NCBI RefSeq assembly: GCF_029223865.1
Contig: NZ_CP119520.1
Span: forward strand, 6,138,001-6,202,000
Direction of reading: 5' to 3'
DNA from: Telluria mixta
GTDB lineage: Bacteria > Pseudomonadota > Gammaproteobacteria > Burkholderiales > Burkholderiaceae_D
Length of the DNA stretch: 64,000 nt
A model generated the notes under the pieces. It had not been told where the DNA came from, made no database searches, and saw only the letters and a list, made by a program, of their open reading frames with translations. Of this stretch, positions 54,749-62,393 are shown piece after piece; the stretch's first letter is position 1; every line of letters begins with the position of its first letter. A program made the position numbers and the translations under genes.

Positions 54749-55747
54749 ATGACATTCAACCTCGCTTCCTCGCCCATCCAGCCCTTTGACGCCCGCGTCA
54801 TGCTCGACGTGCACAGCCTGAAAGCCCTGCGCCAGCGCCGCGGCGGACGCGAGGCACTGTCCGAACAATTCCAGGAACGAAGGCTATGCCTCACCCGCGC
54901 CGCCATCAAGCGCGCCGAATCCGGCAAGCCCGTGCCCTACCGCACCGTGCGCCACCTGGCCGCGTTCTACGGCATCGGCGTCGAGACCCTGATCGACGCG
55001 GAGCCGACCCGCCAGGCAACGCTCGCGCGCCGCGTGCCGGACCTGCCGGACATGTCGGACGTCGAGCGCCTGCAATGCCGTGCCGTCATCGATGCGGTCC
55101 ACGTGGCCGGCCGCGGGCGGATCATCGACATGCAGGGCGTGGCCGGGTCCGGCAAATCGCACCTGCTGTCCTTCGGCGCCCGCGACGCCCGGGCACGCGG
55201 CTACACCTGCGTCGTGCTCGACGGCGCACCGGACAGCCACACGGCCGCCGGCCTGATGCTCGCCCTGCTCGGCCTGCAGGCCGACGCCGGCACCGACGCC
55301 GTCCCGCTGGCCGACCTCGTGCGGTCCCGCTGCGCCGCGCTGGGCGTGTCGCCGGTCCATGTCGATGCCTGCGTCGGCCTCATCGACGCCGCGCCTGAAT
55401 GGCCCCTGCCGGCCACCCAGCTGCTGCAGACGGCCGCCCTGTGCGCGCTGGTCCAGCACCGCGCGGCCAACCAGCCCCTCCTCATCGCGATCGACGACCT
55501 CCAGTGCGCCGACTGGCAGCTCGCGATGATCCTGAACGTGGTCGTGCCCACGACGCTGGATTACCCCGTGCTGTGGATGTTCGCCACCCGCCTGGAACCG
55601 GGTCCGATGCGGCGTCCGCTCGGCGTGCGCATGGACGCGCTGGCCCGCACCACGCTGCACCTGACGCCGCCGCCCGGGCGCACGGACCGCGCCGACGCCG
55701 GCGGCGTGCACCGCCTCGGCCGCACAGGCGGCCAGGCCGCCGACTAA
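54749..55747 (+). CDS. HTH-AAA ATPase, C-terminally truncated
   Basis: 332 residues from ATG 54749. An Xre-like HTH (LKALRQRRGGREALSEQF, AAIKRAESGKPVPYRTVRHL) is followed by a STAND/AAA-16-like ATPase: Walker A GVAGSGKSHL (130-139) and Walker B LLIAIDDLQCAD (245-256). The protein stops 80 residues after Walker B, with a low-complexity tail of Arg, Asp and Gly (PPGRTDRADAGGVHRLGRTG). Related proteins usually carry a long helical or TPR region beyond this point. Its end overlaps the convergent M15 gene by 4 bp. Confidence 0.75.
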   Translation: MTFNLASSPIQPFDARVMLDVHSLKALRQRRGGREALSEQFQERRLCLTRAAIKRAESGKPVPYRTVRHLAAFYGIGVETLIDAEPTRQATLARRVPDLPDMSDVERLQCRAVIDAVHVAGRGRIIDMQGVAGSGKSHLLSFGARDARARGYTCVVLDGAPDSHTAAGLMLALLGLQADAGTDAVPLADLVRSRCAALGVSPVHVDACVGLIDAAPEWPLPATQLLQTAALCALVQHRAANQPLLIAIDDLQCADWQLAMILNVVVPTTLDYPVLWMFATRLEPGPMRRPLGVRMDALARTTLHLTPPPGRTDRADAGGVHRLGRTGGQAAD

Positions 55748-56469
55748 CGCGCCGGTACCGGGTCGTCCACGTCCAGCACGTGGTCGCGGAAAATGTCCGG
55801 CAATATGTCCAGCACGAGGTCGCGGCCGAGCAGGTCGCTCCCCCGGACTGCGCGCGCCACCATGTCGATGTCGATGGCCGCCAGCGCCGCCTGTGCCGAG
55901 GCCGCATGGCTCAGATGCCACGGCTCCGGGCACATGCCGCGGCGCCGCGTCCGATACGGGCGGAAGAATCCGAAACGCGCCGCATGCACGTCGAGCCAGG
56001 CGTGCAGGCGCGCGTACACGCCGTCCGGCCCGGCCTCGTCCGGCAACAGCTTCGCGCGGTAGCCGGGCGGGTGCGCGGCGCGGTCGAACACGTCGATATC
56101 CGTGCCCCAGTGACGCCGCGTCGCACCCGGCAACCCGGTCCAGTCGAGGATCGCGCGGACAATCTCCGGCGGCGCCAGCGCCTCGAAGTCGCGTGACCTG
56201 CCCTGGCAATCGTACAGCGTTGCCTGCCCGGAAAACTTGCGGTTCCAGTTGCGGGCCTGGGCGTCGAACGGCCGCCACGATGCGATCGGCAGCATGTCGA
56301 TGCCGTCATGCGCGGCCGCGGCGCGCATCGCGAGGAAGGCCGCCGCGACCTCGGGCCGGGCCGCAAAGCGGGGCTGCCCCGGCGGTTGCCCTGGCGTCTG
56401 CCCATACTGCTGGACATGCGTGCGCGCACGCCCCGTCAGCGTGAACTCGTCGAACGGCCCGCTGCTCAT
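55744..56469 (-). CDS. M15-family D-alanyl-D-alanine carboxypeptidase-like protein
   Basis: 241 residues. The zinc site of M15B (VanY-like) enzymes is visible: ASWRPF, RRHWGTDIDVFD (His and Asp) and EPWHLSH (Glu and His). There is no signal peptide from this ATG, so either it acts inside or the export signal is missing. The C-terminal 40 residues (DMVARAVRGSDLL onwards) are an added helical segment. Convergent with the HTH-AAA gene; 18 bp follow the DUF427 gene. Confidence 0.88.
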   Translation of the reverse strand: MSSGPFDEFTLTGRARTHVQQYGQTPGQPPGQPRFAARPEVAAAFLAMRAAAAHDGIDMLPIASWRPFDAQARNWNRKFSGQATLYDCQGRSRDFEALAPPEIVRAILDWTGLPGATRRHWGTDIDVFDRAAHPPGYRAKLLPDEAGPDGVYARLHAWLDVHAARFGFFRPYRTRRRGMCPEPWHLSHAASAQAALAAIDIDMVARAVRGSDLLGRDLVLDILPDIFRDHVLDVDDPVPAR

Positions 56470-56487
56470 CGCGTCGCGCCGCCGGCT

Positions 56488-56859
56488 TCAGCGGGTCTCG
56501 ATCGCATCGACGCGGTCGGGATAGAACGCCACGTGTTCGCGAATTGCCTCCACGGCCGGGTATGGCGCCTCGTAGCTCCACACCGCGTTCTCGCCGCGCG
56601 GCCCTGCCCCCGCGATCGAGAAATAGGAACAGTCGCCCTTGTACGGACAATACGTGTGCCGGTCGGTGCGCTGCAGGCGGTCCATGGCCACGTCCTCGCG
56701 CGGGATGTACAGCACGGGCGGATAATCCGCCTCGCGCAGCGCGAGCGCGCGGCCGCTGCTGGCGATCACGGCACCGCCGGCGCGCACCGTGACGTGGCCG
56801 GGCGCCGGCGCGATGCTGATCGGATGGTCGGGACCGGGTGTCTTCATGGCTGTCGGCAT
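56488..56859 (-). CDS. DUF427 protein
   Basis: 123 residues from ATG 56859, which has AGGAG close upstream; an earlier in-frame ATG at 56880 lacks one. The family core VLYIPREDVAMDRL, TYCPYKGDCSYFSI and the end AVWSYEAPYPAVEAIREHVAFYPDRV is complete. Structures of this family show a small beta-fold of unknown function. It is in the same direction as the M15 gene. Confidence 0.9.
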   Translation of the reverse strand: MPTAMKTPGPDHPISIAPAPGHVTVRAGGAVIASSGRALALREADYPPVLYIPREDVAMDRLQRTDRHTYCPYKGDCSYFSIAGAGPRGENAVWSYEAPYPAVEAIREHVAFYPDRVDAIETR

Positions 56860-56917
56860 GTTCTCTCCTGTCTTGGCCATCTACGATCTCATGCCGGCCA
56901 GTCGGGCGCAAGCCCGA

Positions 56918-57277
56918 TCAGCGCGCGCCGCGCACGATGCGCGCGTACAGCACGACGTTCAGCGCCAGCACGGCCGCCGCCAGCCCCCATTGCATGGTCC
57001 GCGTGAGACCGGCCGGGTAGATGAGTCCGACGAGGTAATGGTCGACGAAGCCGCCCGCGTAGCCGGCCGCCCCGGCCAGCATGCGCAGGTGGTTCTCGAG
57101 CCCGGTCAGCGGACATGCCGCCCCGGTGGCCTCGATCCCGATGCCCCATATGACGGCGGCCAGGTGCAACGGCAACAGGCGGCGCCGGCGCACGACGAGC
57201 AGCGCGCCGCCCGCGACGAACAGGATGAAGCCCAGGTGCACTACCAGCACCACGGTGGCGAGTGTGTGATAGACCAT
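56918..57277 (-). CDS. DUF2784 membrane protein
   Basis: 119 residues with three or four helices (VVLVVHLGFILFVAGGALLVV, then LHLAAVIWGIGIEATGAACPLTGLEN, then QWGLAAAVLALNVVLYA). The CPLT-LEN pattern is the DUF2784 hallmark. The open frame extends upstream over the next gene, so ATG 57277 was chosen. Function unknown. Confidence 0.88.
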   Translation of the reverse strand: MVYHTLATVVLVVHLGFILFVAGGALLVVRRRRLLPLHLAAVIWGIGIEATGAACPLTGLENHLRMLAGAAGYAGGFVDHYLVGLIYPAGLTRTMQWGLAAAVLALNVVLYARIVRGAR

Positions 57278-57389
57278 GGGCCCATGATAACCACCGGCGC
57301 ACGACTGATACATGTCAAACCCGCATCCGGGTGCACTCCTATTCTCCACCTTCATCGCCGATCCGTTCGGCCGAACCGAGGAGAACATC

Positions 57390-58193
57390 ATGATGCACGT
57401 GATGCCACGCACGACCACGCCGCCGTCCGCGGCCCGGCGCCGGTCCATCCTTAGGCAAGCCCTGCTGGGCGCCGCCGCCCTGCTGATGCTCGCCTTCGCA
57501 CTGCCTGTCGCCACCGCGCAGTCTTCCCAGGCGTCGCGCGCCACTGACAGCGACTCCGCCACGCGGCGCCAGCAGACCGCCGTCAAGCACGTCAGCGACG
57601 CCGTCGGCGTCGTGCATACGATGACCAACGACACCGGGATGCCGGCGCTGCTGGGCCGCGCGCGCGGCGTCTTCATCGTGCCCACCTACGGACGGGCCGC
57701 GCTCGGCGTCGGCGGTGCCGGCGGCGCGGGCGTGCTGATGGCCCGGCGCGCGGACGGTTCCTGGGGCAACCCGGTGTTCTTCGACACCGGCGGCCTCAGC
57801 ATCGGACTCCAGGCCGGCGTGGAAGGCGGGCCGATCGCCCTCGTGCTGCTGAACCAGAAAGCCGTGGACAGCTTCCGCAACCGTAACAACTTCTCGCTCA
57901 GCGCCGACGCCGGCCTCACCGTCGTCAACTTCGCGCGCATGGCCCAGGGCTCCACGGCAGGCGACGTCGTCGCGTGGTCCGGCAGCAAGGGCCTGTTCGG
58001 CAACGCGGCCACGGTGGGCATCAACGACGTGCGCTACAACCAGCGCCTGACCGAGGCCTATTACGGCAAGCCGATGACGGCGCTGCAGGCGATCGACAGC
58101 ACGGAGACCAATGCCCAGGCCGACGCCCTGCGCAAGGTGCTCGGCAGTCCGCCGACGCCGGCCGGCAGCAGCGGCAAGACCGGCGGGCGGTAG
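57390..58193 (+). CDS. SYLF-domain (YSC84-like) lipid-binding protein
   Basis: 267 residues. GAGGAG lies 6 nt before ATG 57390. A signal peptide (about residues 1-43, ending VATAQ) precedes the SYLF domain: LLGRARGVFIVPTYGRAALGVGG, WGNPVFFDTGGLSIGLQAG, then NFSLSADAGLTVVNF, WSGSKGLFGNAATVG and YYGKPMTALQAI. SYLF proteins bind lipids; bacterial secreted versions have no settled role. Stands alone. Confidence 0.9.
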   Translation: MMHVMPRTTTPPSAARRRSILRQALLGAAALLMLAFALPVATAQSSQASRATDSDSATRRQQTAVKHVSDAVGVVHTMTNDTGMPALLGRARGVFIVPTYGRAALGVGGAGGAGVLMARRADGSWGNPVFFDTGGLSIGLQAGVEGGPIALVLLNQKAVDSFRNRNNFSLSADAGLTVVNFARMAQGSTAGDVVAWSGSKGLFGNAATVGINDVRYNQRLTEAYYGKPMTALQAIDSTETNAQADALRKVLGSPPTPAGSSGKTGGR

Positions 58194-58271
58194 CAGCGGC
58201 ATACCGGGCCCGGGATGGTCGCCCGGACCCGATGACGGTGGCTGCGCCCGGCGGCGTGCCACCGTGGACGG

Positions 58272-58865
58272 TTACACCGGCCGACGCCGCACGGCCGCCA
58301 GCACGCAGCCGGCCAGCACCACCAGCAACAGCGTGGACGGCTCCGGCACGGCACGCACGGCACTGAACGCATTGTCCGGCGTGACGGTCAGGCGCCCGTC
58401 CGGCGCCGCGTCGGGATGGAGGGCGATGCTGCCCAGGTCGCCGTCGACGCCGAGGTAGTGCGTGTCGTCGAACAGCGACCAGCCGAATGTGCTGCCGTCG
58501 CTGCCGTCGCCGAACAGGAAGCTCACGTCGAAGCCGACGTGGCCGCCCAGCCGGATCGCCTGGAACCAGTCGCCGCCGCCCGCATCGCTCGCGAACGCCA
58601 GCGCGCCCGGCGGGCCGCCTGTCACGGAGCCCGTCGCGACGGGCGTGCCCAGCAGGTCGGCGGCCAGGTTCGTCACGGACGCGCTGGCCGCGGTGGCGCC
58701 GCCGACGCTCAGGAACGTGAAACCGAGGTAAGCGGTGCCCGTGCCCAGCGTGGACGTGTCGATGTCGACGTGGTGGACCGGCACGGCCAGCGCCGCGCCG
58801 GCGCACAGGCACATCCAGGTTGCGGCCAGCAGCCGGGCCGCGCGGTGTGTGATGGACTTCATCAT
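58272..58865 (-). CDS. PEP-CTERM secreted protein
   Basis: 197 residues with a signal peptide (cleavage near AALAV) and a C-terminal sorting signal: VPEPSTLLLVVLAGCVLA, then RRR. The middle is beta-rich with GDGSDGSTFGWSLFD. The PEP motif is cut by an exosortase in exopolysaccharide-producing bacteria. Its ribosome site (AGGAG) overlaps the stop codon (TAG) of the lyase gene and only 7 bp separate them, so it is translationally coupled to the lyase. Confidence 0.9.
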   Translation of the reverse strand: MMKSITHRAARLLAATWMCLCAGAALAVPVHHVDIDTSTLGTGTAYLGFTFLSVGGATAASASVTNLAADLLGTPVATGSVTGGPPGALAFASDAGGGDWFQAIRLGGHVGFDVSFLFGDGSDGSTFGWSLFDDTHYLGVDGDLGSIALHPDAAPDGRLTVTPDNAFSAVRAVPEPSTLLLVVLAGCVLAAVRRRPV

Positions 58866-58872
58866 TCGTCTC

Positions 58873-61800
58873 CTAGTAGTTAGCCTTGTACAGTTGCGGG
58901 GTATAGGCAATCGCGGCCCTGGCCGGGTTCGAGAACGTCGTGGTCACGGTCGCCGTCTGGCCCGGCGCCAGTTCCGCCTCGCCCAGCGTCACGTAGGGCA
59001 CGCCGTCCTTCACGCCCGTCGCGTTGTCGAGCGCGACGCCGTTCGTCAGCCCGACAAGGCGGAACTGCAGCGGTCCCTTGAGGGCCGTGCCGCCCGTGTT
59101 CGTGAACGTCACCGTGCCCGTGTACTTCTGGGTGAAACGGTTCATCGTCAGGCCGGAACGCGCAATCTTCACATTGCCGGTCAGGTCCACGGGCGCCAGC
59201 AGGTCGTAGCGCGTCCCGTAGAAGTGGAATTCGCCGTACGACGAAATGCCCGGATACGCCGGATCCGTCGGCGGTCCCGGATGGTCCACGCGGGCCATGA
59301 AGTAGCGGTACTGCTGCGTCTCCTGGCCGGGCACCACGGGGATGACTTCCATCTCGAAGTTGCGGCCGCCCGTGTCCGTCGTCTCGCGGCTGGTGAGCAG
59401 CGTCCAGTTCACGTTGTCGTTCGACCCGTACACGTTGGCGCCCTGCGAGCGGTTGCCGAACATGTAGCGGGCCTGGATGCCGAAGGCGCCGACGGCCACA
59501 CGGTAGTTCTCGCCGAAGTCGATGGTGATCGGGGCACGCAGGTCGCCGGAATAACTGTTGTAGTTATTGTCGACCAGCAGGGCCGGACGGTCGGCGCCGA
59601 AGCCGATGGTCGTCACCATGTTCCTGCTCCAGTCCAGGCTGCCGTCGGACGCGACGCGGGGATTGACCAGTTCCAGCTTGCGCACGGCCGCCTGCACGGC
59701 CTTCAGCAAGGCCGGAAAATCGGCATCGGACACGGTGCCCATCTGCTGCTGCAGCGGCGCCAGCTCCGCCTTGAAGGCGGCCAGCGACGGCGTCGTGTAC
59801 GCGGCGGCCGGATCGTAGCCGTCGAGCGCGGTCTGGAACGCGGACGCGCGGTCCGGTTGCACGTTCAGCCGTGCCGTCATCGTGCTGATCGCGACGCCGT
59901 CGGTCGCGGCCACGACGATGTCGTGCACCCCGACCTGGGCCGGCGCGGGCGTCCAGTCGAACGCGCCGCTGGACGTGTTCACCGTCGCACCGGCCGGCAG
60001 CCTGACGGCCTCGTACGCGACGCTGTCGGCCGTGTTGGCGTCCGTCGCGGCATAGCTCGCGCGGTAAGGCATGCCCTGGACGACGATCTCCGTCACGGGG
60101 AACACGGGCATGGCGAAGCGCGGCGGCGTCAGTTGCGACGGCGCCGACATGTTGACGTAGTCCACGTCCACCGTCGCACCCTCGGGGCCGGAGAATTTGA
60201 AGAACATGATGTTGTCGCCGAGCCAGCGGCCGCCGATGGCTGCGGCCGACGTGTCGGGCACGATGTAGCGCCACTGGCCGTGCGTGTCCGGCACCGTCAT
60301 GACCGACCACGGCGTGGCGTCGCGGCTGGCGCTCGCCGACAGGGTCACCGGTGCGCTGGTGCGGACCATGATGCCGACCGGCGCATACTTCGAGCGGTCC
60401 GCATACTGCACGTCGTGGAAGACGATCGTGGCGCCGGCCGGCGTCACGCTGCCATGGCCGAACGTGCGTTCGCCCTCCGTCTGCATGGTCCAGCCGCCGT
60501 CGAGGAAGATGGATTTGCGCTCGGTCTCCAGGATGCCGGGCGTACCGGCGGGCAGCGGCACGCCGGTGAGCGCCCGCGGCAACGTGAAGATCGCGGTCGG
60601 GCCCATGTCCTTGTTGTTGGGCGTCGCCGGTCCCCACGGGATGGCCGGACCGTTCGCGTGCGCCGCGGCCGTCGCCAGATAAGGCGCCTCGGCATCGACG
60701 TCCACCCCTTCGACGTATTTGTACGTGTTGTAGATCTCGGCGATCGCGTCGACCTCGTACAGGCGGCCGCGGTAGGCGGGCGAGATGCCCGACGTGCCTC
60801 CGGTCGTGTCGGCCCAGGGCGTATCGTAGCCGAGCATGTACTCGGCGTACGCGTTCGCGCCACGCAGCAGGCGGTTGTCGCCGAACCGGTATACGTTCAC
60901 GGCGTCGCTGCCGGTCGACGGTTTGCCCGTGAACGGATCGACCTTCGTGCCCTGCGCGGTCACGAGGCGCAGCAGGCCGCCGAGGATATCGACGTTATCG
61001 CCCGCGTGCGCGCCGTCGCGCGACATCTCTTCCACCTCGTAGAACGTCTTGCCGGTCTTGTTGATCGGGTTGTCGGCGTCGATCCGCGCGATCGCCGACA
61101 TGATCGCGCCGTTGATGTCCTGGCGCGTCGACGTGGCGTTGACGGTCAGCCATTCGACCGACTCGTCGTAGCGCGACCGGTTGTCGGTGAAGATCGCCCC
61201 GGCGATCCTGCCGACGAGCGAATACTGCTGCTGGTTCCTGAACCGCTCGTTACTGGAGAAGAAGGTGCGCTCCATCGGGTCGATCAGGTTGTCCTTCAGC
61301 TTCTGCGTGTCGGTGTCGGTCCACGCGAGCGGATAATCCGCATAGGTCGGATCGGCCGGCGTGTAGCGCATGATCTCGGCGGCCATCAGCATGCGCGACA
61401 GCGGCACGCCGTTGTGGATGTGCGCGTCCGGAAAATAGGCATACCCGTTCGGGTTCATGTTGCTCCACGTGCGCAGGATGCGCATCGCGTTGCGCCGGTA
61501 CTCGTTGCGGCCCGTGACGTAGTACAGGATCGCCTGCGTCAGCGCGCCCTGCGAATCGTTGATCATGCGCGTCTGCGCCGTCGAACTGCTGTAGTTCGGC
61601 GTGTTCGGCGTATCGACCTTCGTGGCGTCGCGGTTCGTGGGCTGCAAATTGATGTTCGCGTAGTTGCAGCACACGTTCGCGAGCACGTTGTAGTACGACT
61701 TGTAGGGCTCGACGTCGGCACGGATCTGCTGGCGCACGTATTCCAGCTGCTCCGGCGTGAAGCCCACTCCCGGATGGCGGAAGCCGGTGCTGCTCACGAC

Positions 61801-61947
61801 CGGCTGGGCCATCGGCGTGGCGACGAAGGTCACGGCCCTGGCGCCGCTCCCCACGAGCACCAGCGCGGACGCCAGTGCCAGTGTCACCATCTTTCCTTTT
61901 GCGTTGCCGCGCAACGCATTCCACCTTTGATGCGAATGGTTATACAT
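58873..61947 (-). CDS. Secreted polysaccharide lyase (alginate-lyase fold) with accessory domains
   Basis: 1024 residues. A long signal peptide (about 1-38) is followed by an alginate-lyase-like alpha-toroid (about 60-430: NVCCNY, DAHIHNGVPLSRM, EEMSRDGAHAGDNVDILGG). A beta-sandwich (about 480-610), an Ig-like domain (VNTSSGAFDWTPAP), an F5/8 type C-like domain (ITIDFGENYRVAVG, SNDNVNWTLL) and a C-terminal Ig/CARDB-like domain follow. It should cut a uronic-acid polymer outside the cell. AAGGAC precedes the ATG. With kduI-kduD divergent, the product is probably an unsaturated uronate oligosaccharide. Substrate (pectin, glycosaminoglycan or alginate) is undecided. Confidence 0.82.
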   Translation of the reverse strand: MYNHSHQRWNALRGNAKGKMVTLALASALVLVGSGARAVTFVATPMAQPVVSSTGFRHPGVGFTPEQLEYVRQQIRADVEPYKSYYNVLANVCCNYANINLQPTNRDATKVDTPNTPNYSSSTAQTRMINDSQGALTQAILYYVTGRNEYRRNAMRILRTWSNMNPNGYAYFPDAHIHNGVPLSRMLMAAEIMRYTPADPTYADYPLAWTDTDTQKLKDNLIDPMERTFFSSNERFRNQQQYSLVGRIAGAIFTDNRSRYDESVEWLTVNATSTRQDINGAIMSAIARIDADNPINKTGKTFYEVEEMSRDGAHAGDNVDILGGLLRLVTAQGTKVDPFTGKPSTGSDAVNVYRFGDNRLLRGANAYAEYMLGYDTPWADTTGGTSGISPAYRGRLYEVDAIAEIYNTYKYVEGVDVDAEAPYLATAAAHANGPAIPWGPATPNNKDMGPTAIFTLPRALTGVPLPAGTPGILETERKSIFLDGGWTMQTEGERTFGHGSVTPAGATIVFHDVQYADRSKYAPVGIMVRTSAPVTLSASASRDATPWSVMTVPDTHGQWRYIVPDTSAAAIGGRWLGDNIMFFKFSGPEGATVDVDYVNMSAPSQLTPPRFAMPVFPVTEIVVQGMPYRASYAATDANTADSVAYEAVRLPAGATVNTSSGAFDWTPAPAQVGVHDIVVAATDGVAISTMTARLNVQPDRASAFQTALDGYDPAAAYTTPSLAAFKAELAPLQQQMGTVSDADFPALLKAVQAAVRKLELVNPRVASDGSLDWSRNMVTTIGFGADRPALLVDNNYNSYSGDLRAPITIDFGENYRVAVGAFGIQARYMFGNRSQGANVYGSNDNVNWTLLTSRETTDTGGRNFEMEVIPVVPGQETQQYRYFMARVDHPGPPTDPAYPGISSYGEFHFYGTRYDLLAPVDLTGNVKIARSGLTMNRFTQKYTGTVTFTNTGGTALKGPLQFRLVGLTNGVALDNATGVKDGVPYVTLGEAELAPGQTATVTTTFSNPARAAIAYTPQLYKANY

Positions 61948-61955
61948 GATTGTCC

Positions 61956-61997
61956 TTATATGTTTGCTAACCAGTTCATGGGTGCCGTCGACGACAC
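61956..61997 (-). CDS. Candidate 13-residue leader peptide before the lyase
   Basis: A GTG preceded by the strong site AAAGGAGGAGG opens VSSTAPMNWLANI and ends at TAA, whose bases run into the AAGGAC site of the lyase gene. The ribosome site is stronger than that of the lyase itself, which suggests translational coupling. Too short for any family match. Confidence 0.4.
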   Translation of the reverse strand: MSSTAPMNWLANI

Positions 61998-62019
61998 TGC
62001 CTCCTCCTTTGACTGTTGT

Positions 62020-62031
62020 GTTATCGATAGC
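62020..62031. promoter_or_regulatory. Operator-like site 1 (lyase side)
   Basis: GTTATCGATAGC, one mismatch from the palindrome GTTATCGATAAC found at 62355. It lies 73 bp before the lyase ATG. Confidence 0.55.
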
Positions 62032-62074
62032 GCTGGCGATCGTAACACGAGAACAACTAAACGGATGAAATTTT

Positions 62075-62086
62075 GTTATCGTTACC
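62075..62086. promoter_or_regulatory. Operator-like site 2 (lyase side)
   Basis: GTTATCGTTACC, two mismatches from the palindrome, 55 bp from site 1 (start to start). Confidence 0.5.
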
Positions 62087-62173
62087 CGAGCGTGTTGCGC
62101 CGCCCGAAAAACGCAGCATGGCGTGGAAAAAACCCGACCCCATCGAAATCTGTTGATCGCGACGACAACTTTT

Positions 62174-62185
62174 GTTATCGTTAAC
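62174..62185. promoter_or_regulatory. Operator-like site 3 (within a possible promoter)
   Basis: GTTATCGTTAAC, one mismatch from the palindrome. It falls inside a possible promoter TTGTTA (62172-62177), 16-bp spacer, TACGCT (62194-62199). Confidence 0.55.
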
Positions 62186-62199
62186 TTGCGCTGTACGCT

Positions 62200-62301
62200 C
62201 GGGCATAGCCGGTTCGTGCCGGTATGGCGATCTCCTTGCGGGTACGTTCCAGACCCGTATTCGGCCCGCCTCGACCTCGTCGGGGCGGGTCATTTTTTTT
62301 T
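62200..62301 (+). ncRNA. Candidate short terminated RNA upstream of kduI
   Basis: If the promoter at 62172-62199 is real, a transcript of about 100 nt would end at the strong terminator at 62265-62301, before the separate kduI promoter. No ORF of substance is confined to it. Could be a small RNA or a regulated dead-end leader; inference from signals only. Confidence 0.35.
62265..62301 (+). terminator. Rho-independent terminator upstream of kduI
   Basis: CCCGCCTCGA-5 nt-TCGGGGCGGG is a 10-bp stem with one G-U pair, followed by TCA and nine T residues. It lies on the plus strand where no known gene ends. Confidence 0.8.
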
Positions 62302-62324
62302 GTGCCGGCCGGCCTGCCGCGGGG

Positions 62325-62366
62325 TTTTACTTTTTGAAATACCCTGATATGATTGTTATCGATAAC
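62325..62366 (+). promoter_or_regulatory. kduI promoter with perfect operator
   Basis: TTTTAC (62325-62330), a 17-bp spacer and TATGAT (62348-62353) are followed at once by the perfect palindrome GTTATCGATAAC (62355-62366), 27 bp before the kduI ATG. The site would cover the transcription start, as for a LacI- or GntR-type repressor. Confidence 0.7.
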
Positions 62367-62393
62367 CGCCATACAGGGAACGAGGAGACACCC

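Noticed and set aside
58735..62184. A 1149-codon plus-strand frame opposite the lyase gene
   Set aside because: Translation has no domain signature and is rich in Arg, Val and His; the minus-strand lyase has a signal peptide, domain motifs and a ribosome site.
62172..62393. Longer kduI starting near 62172
   Set aside because: The extra residues cross the terminator and the operator, and the ATG at 62394 has the ribosome site and matches the normal start of the family.
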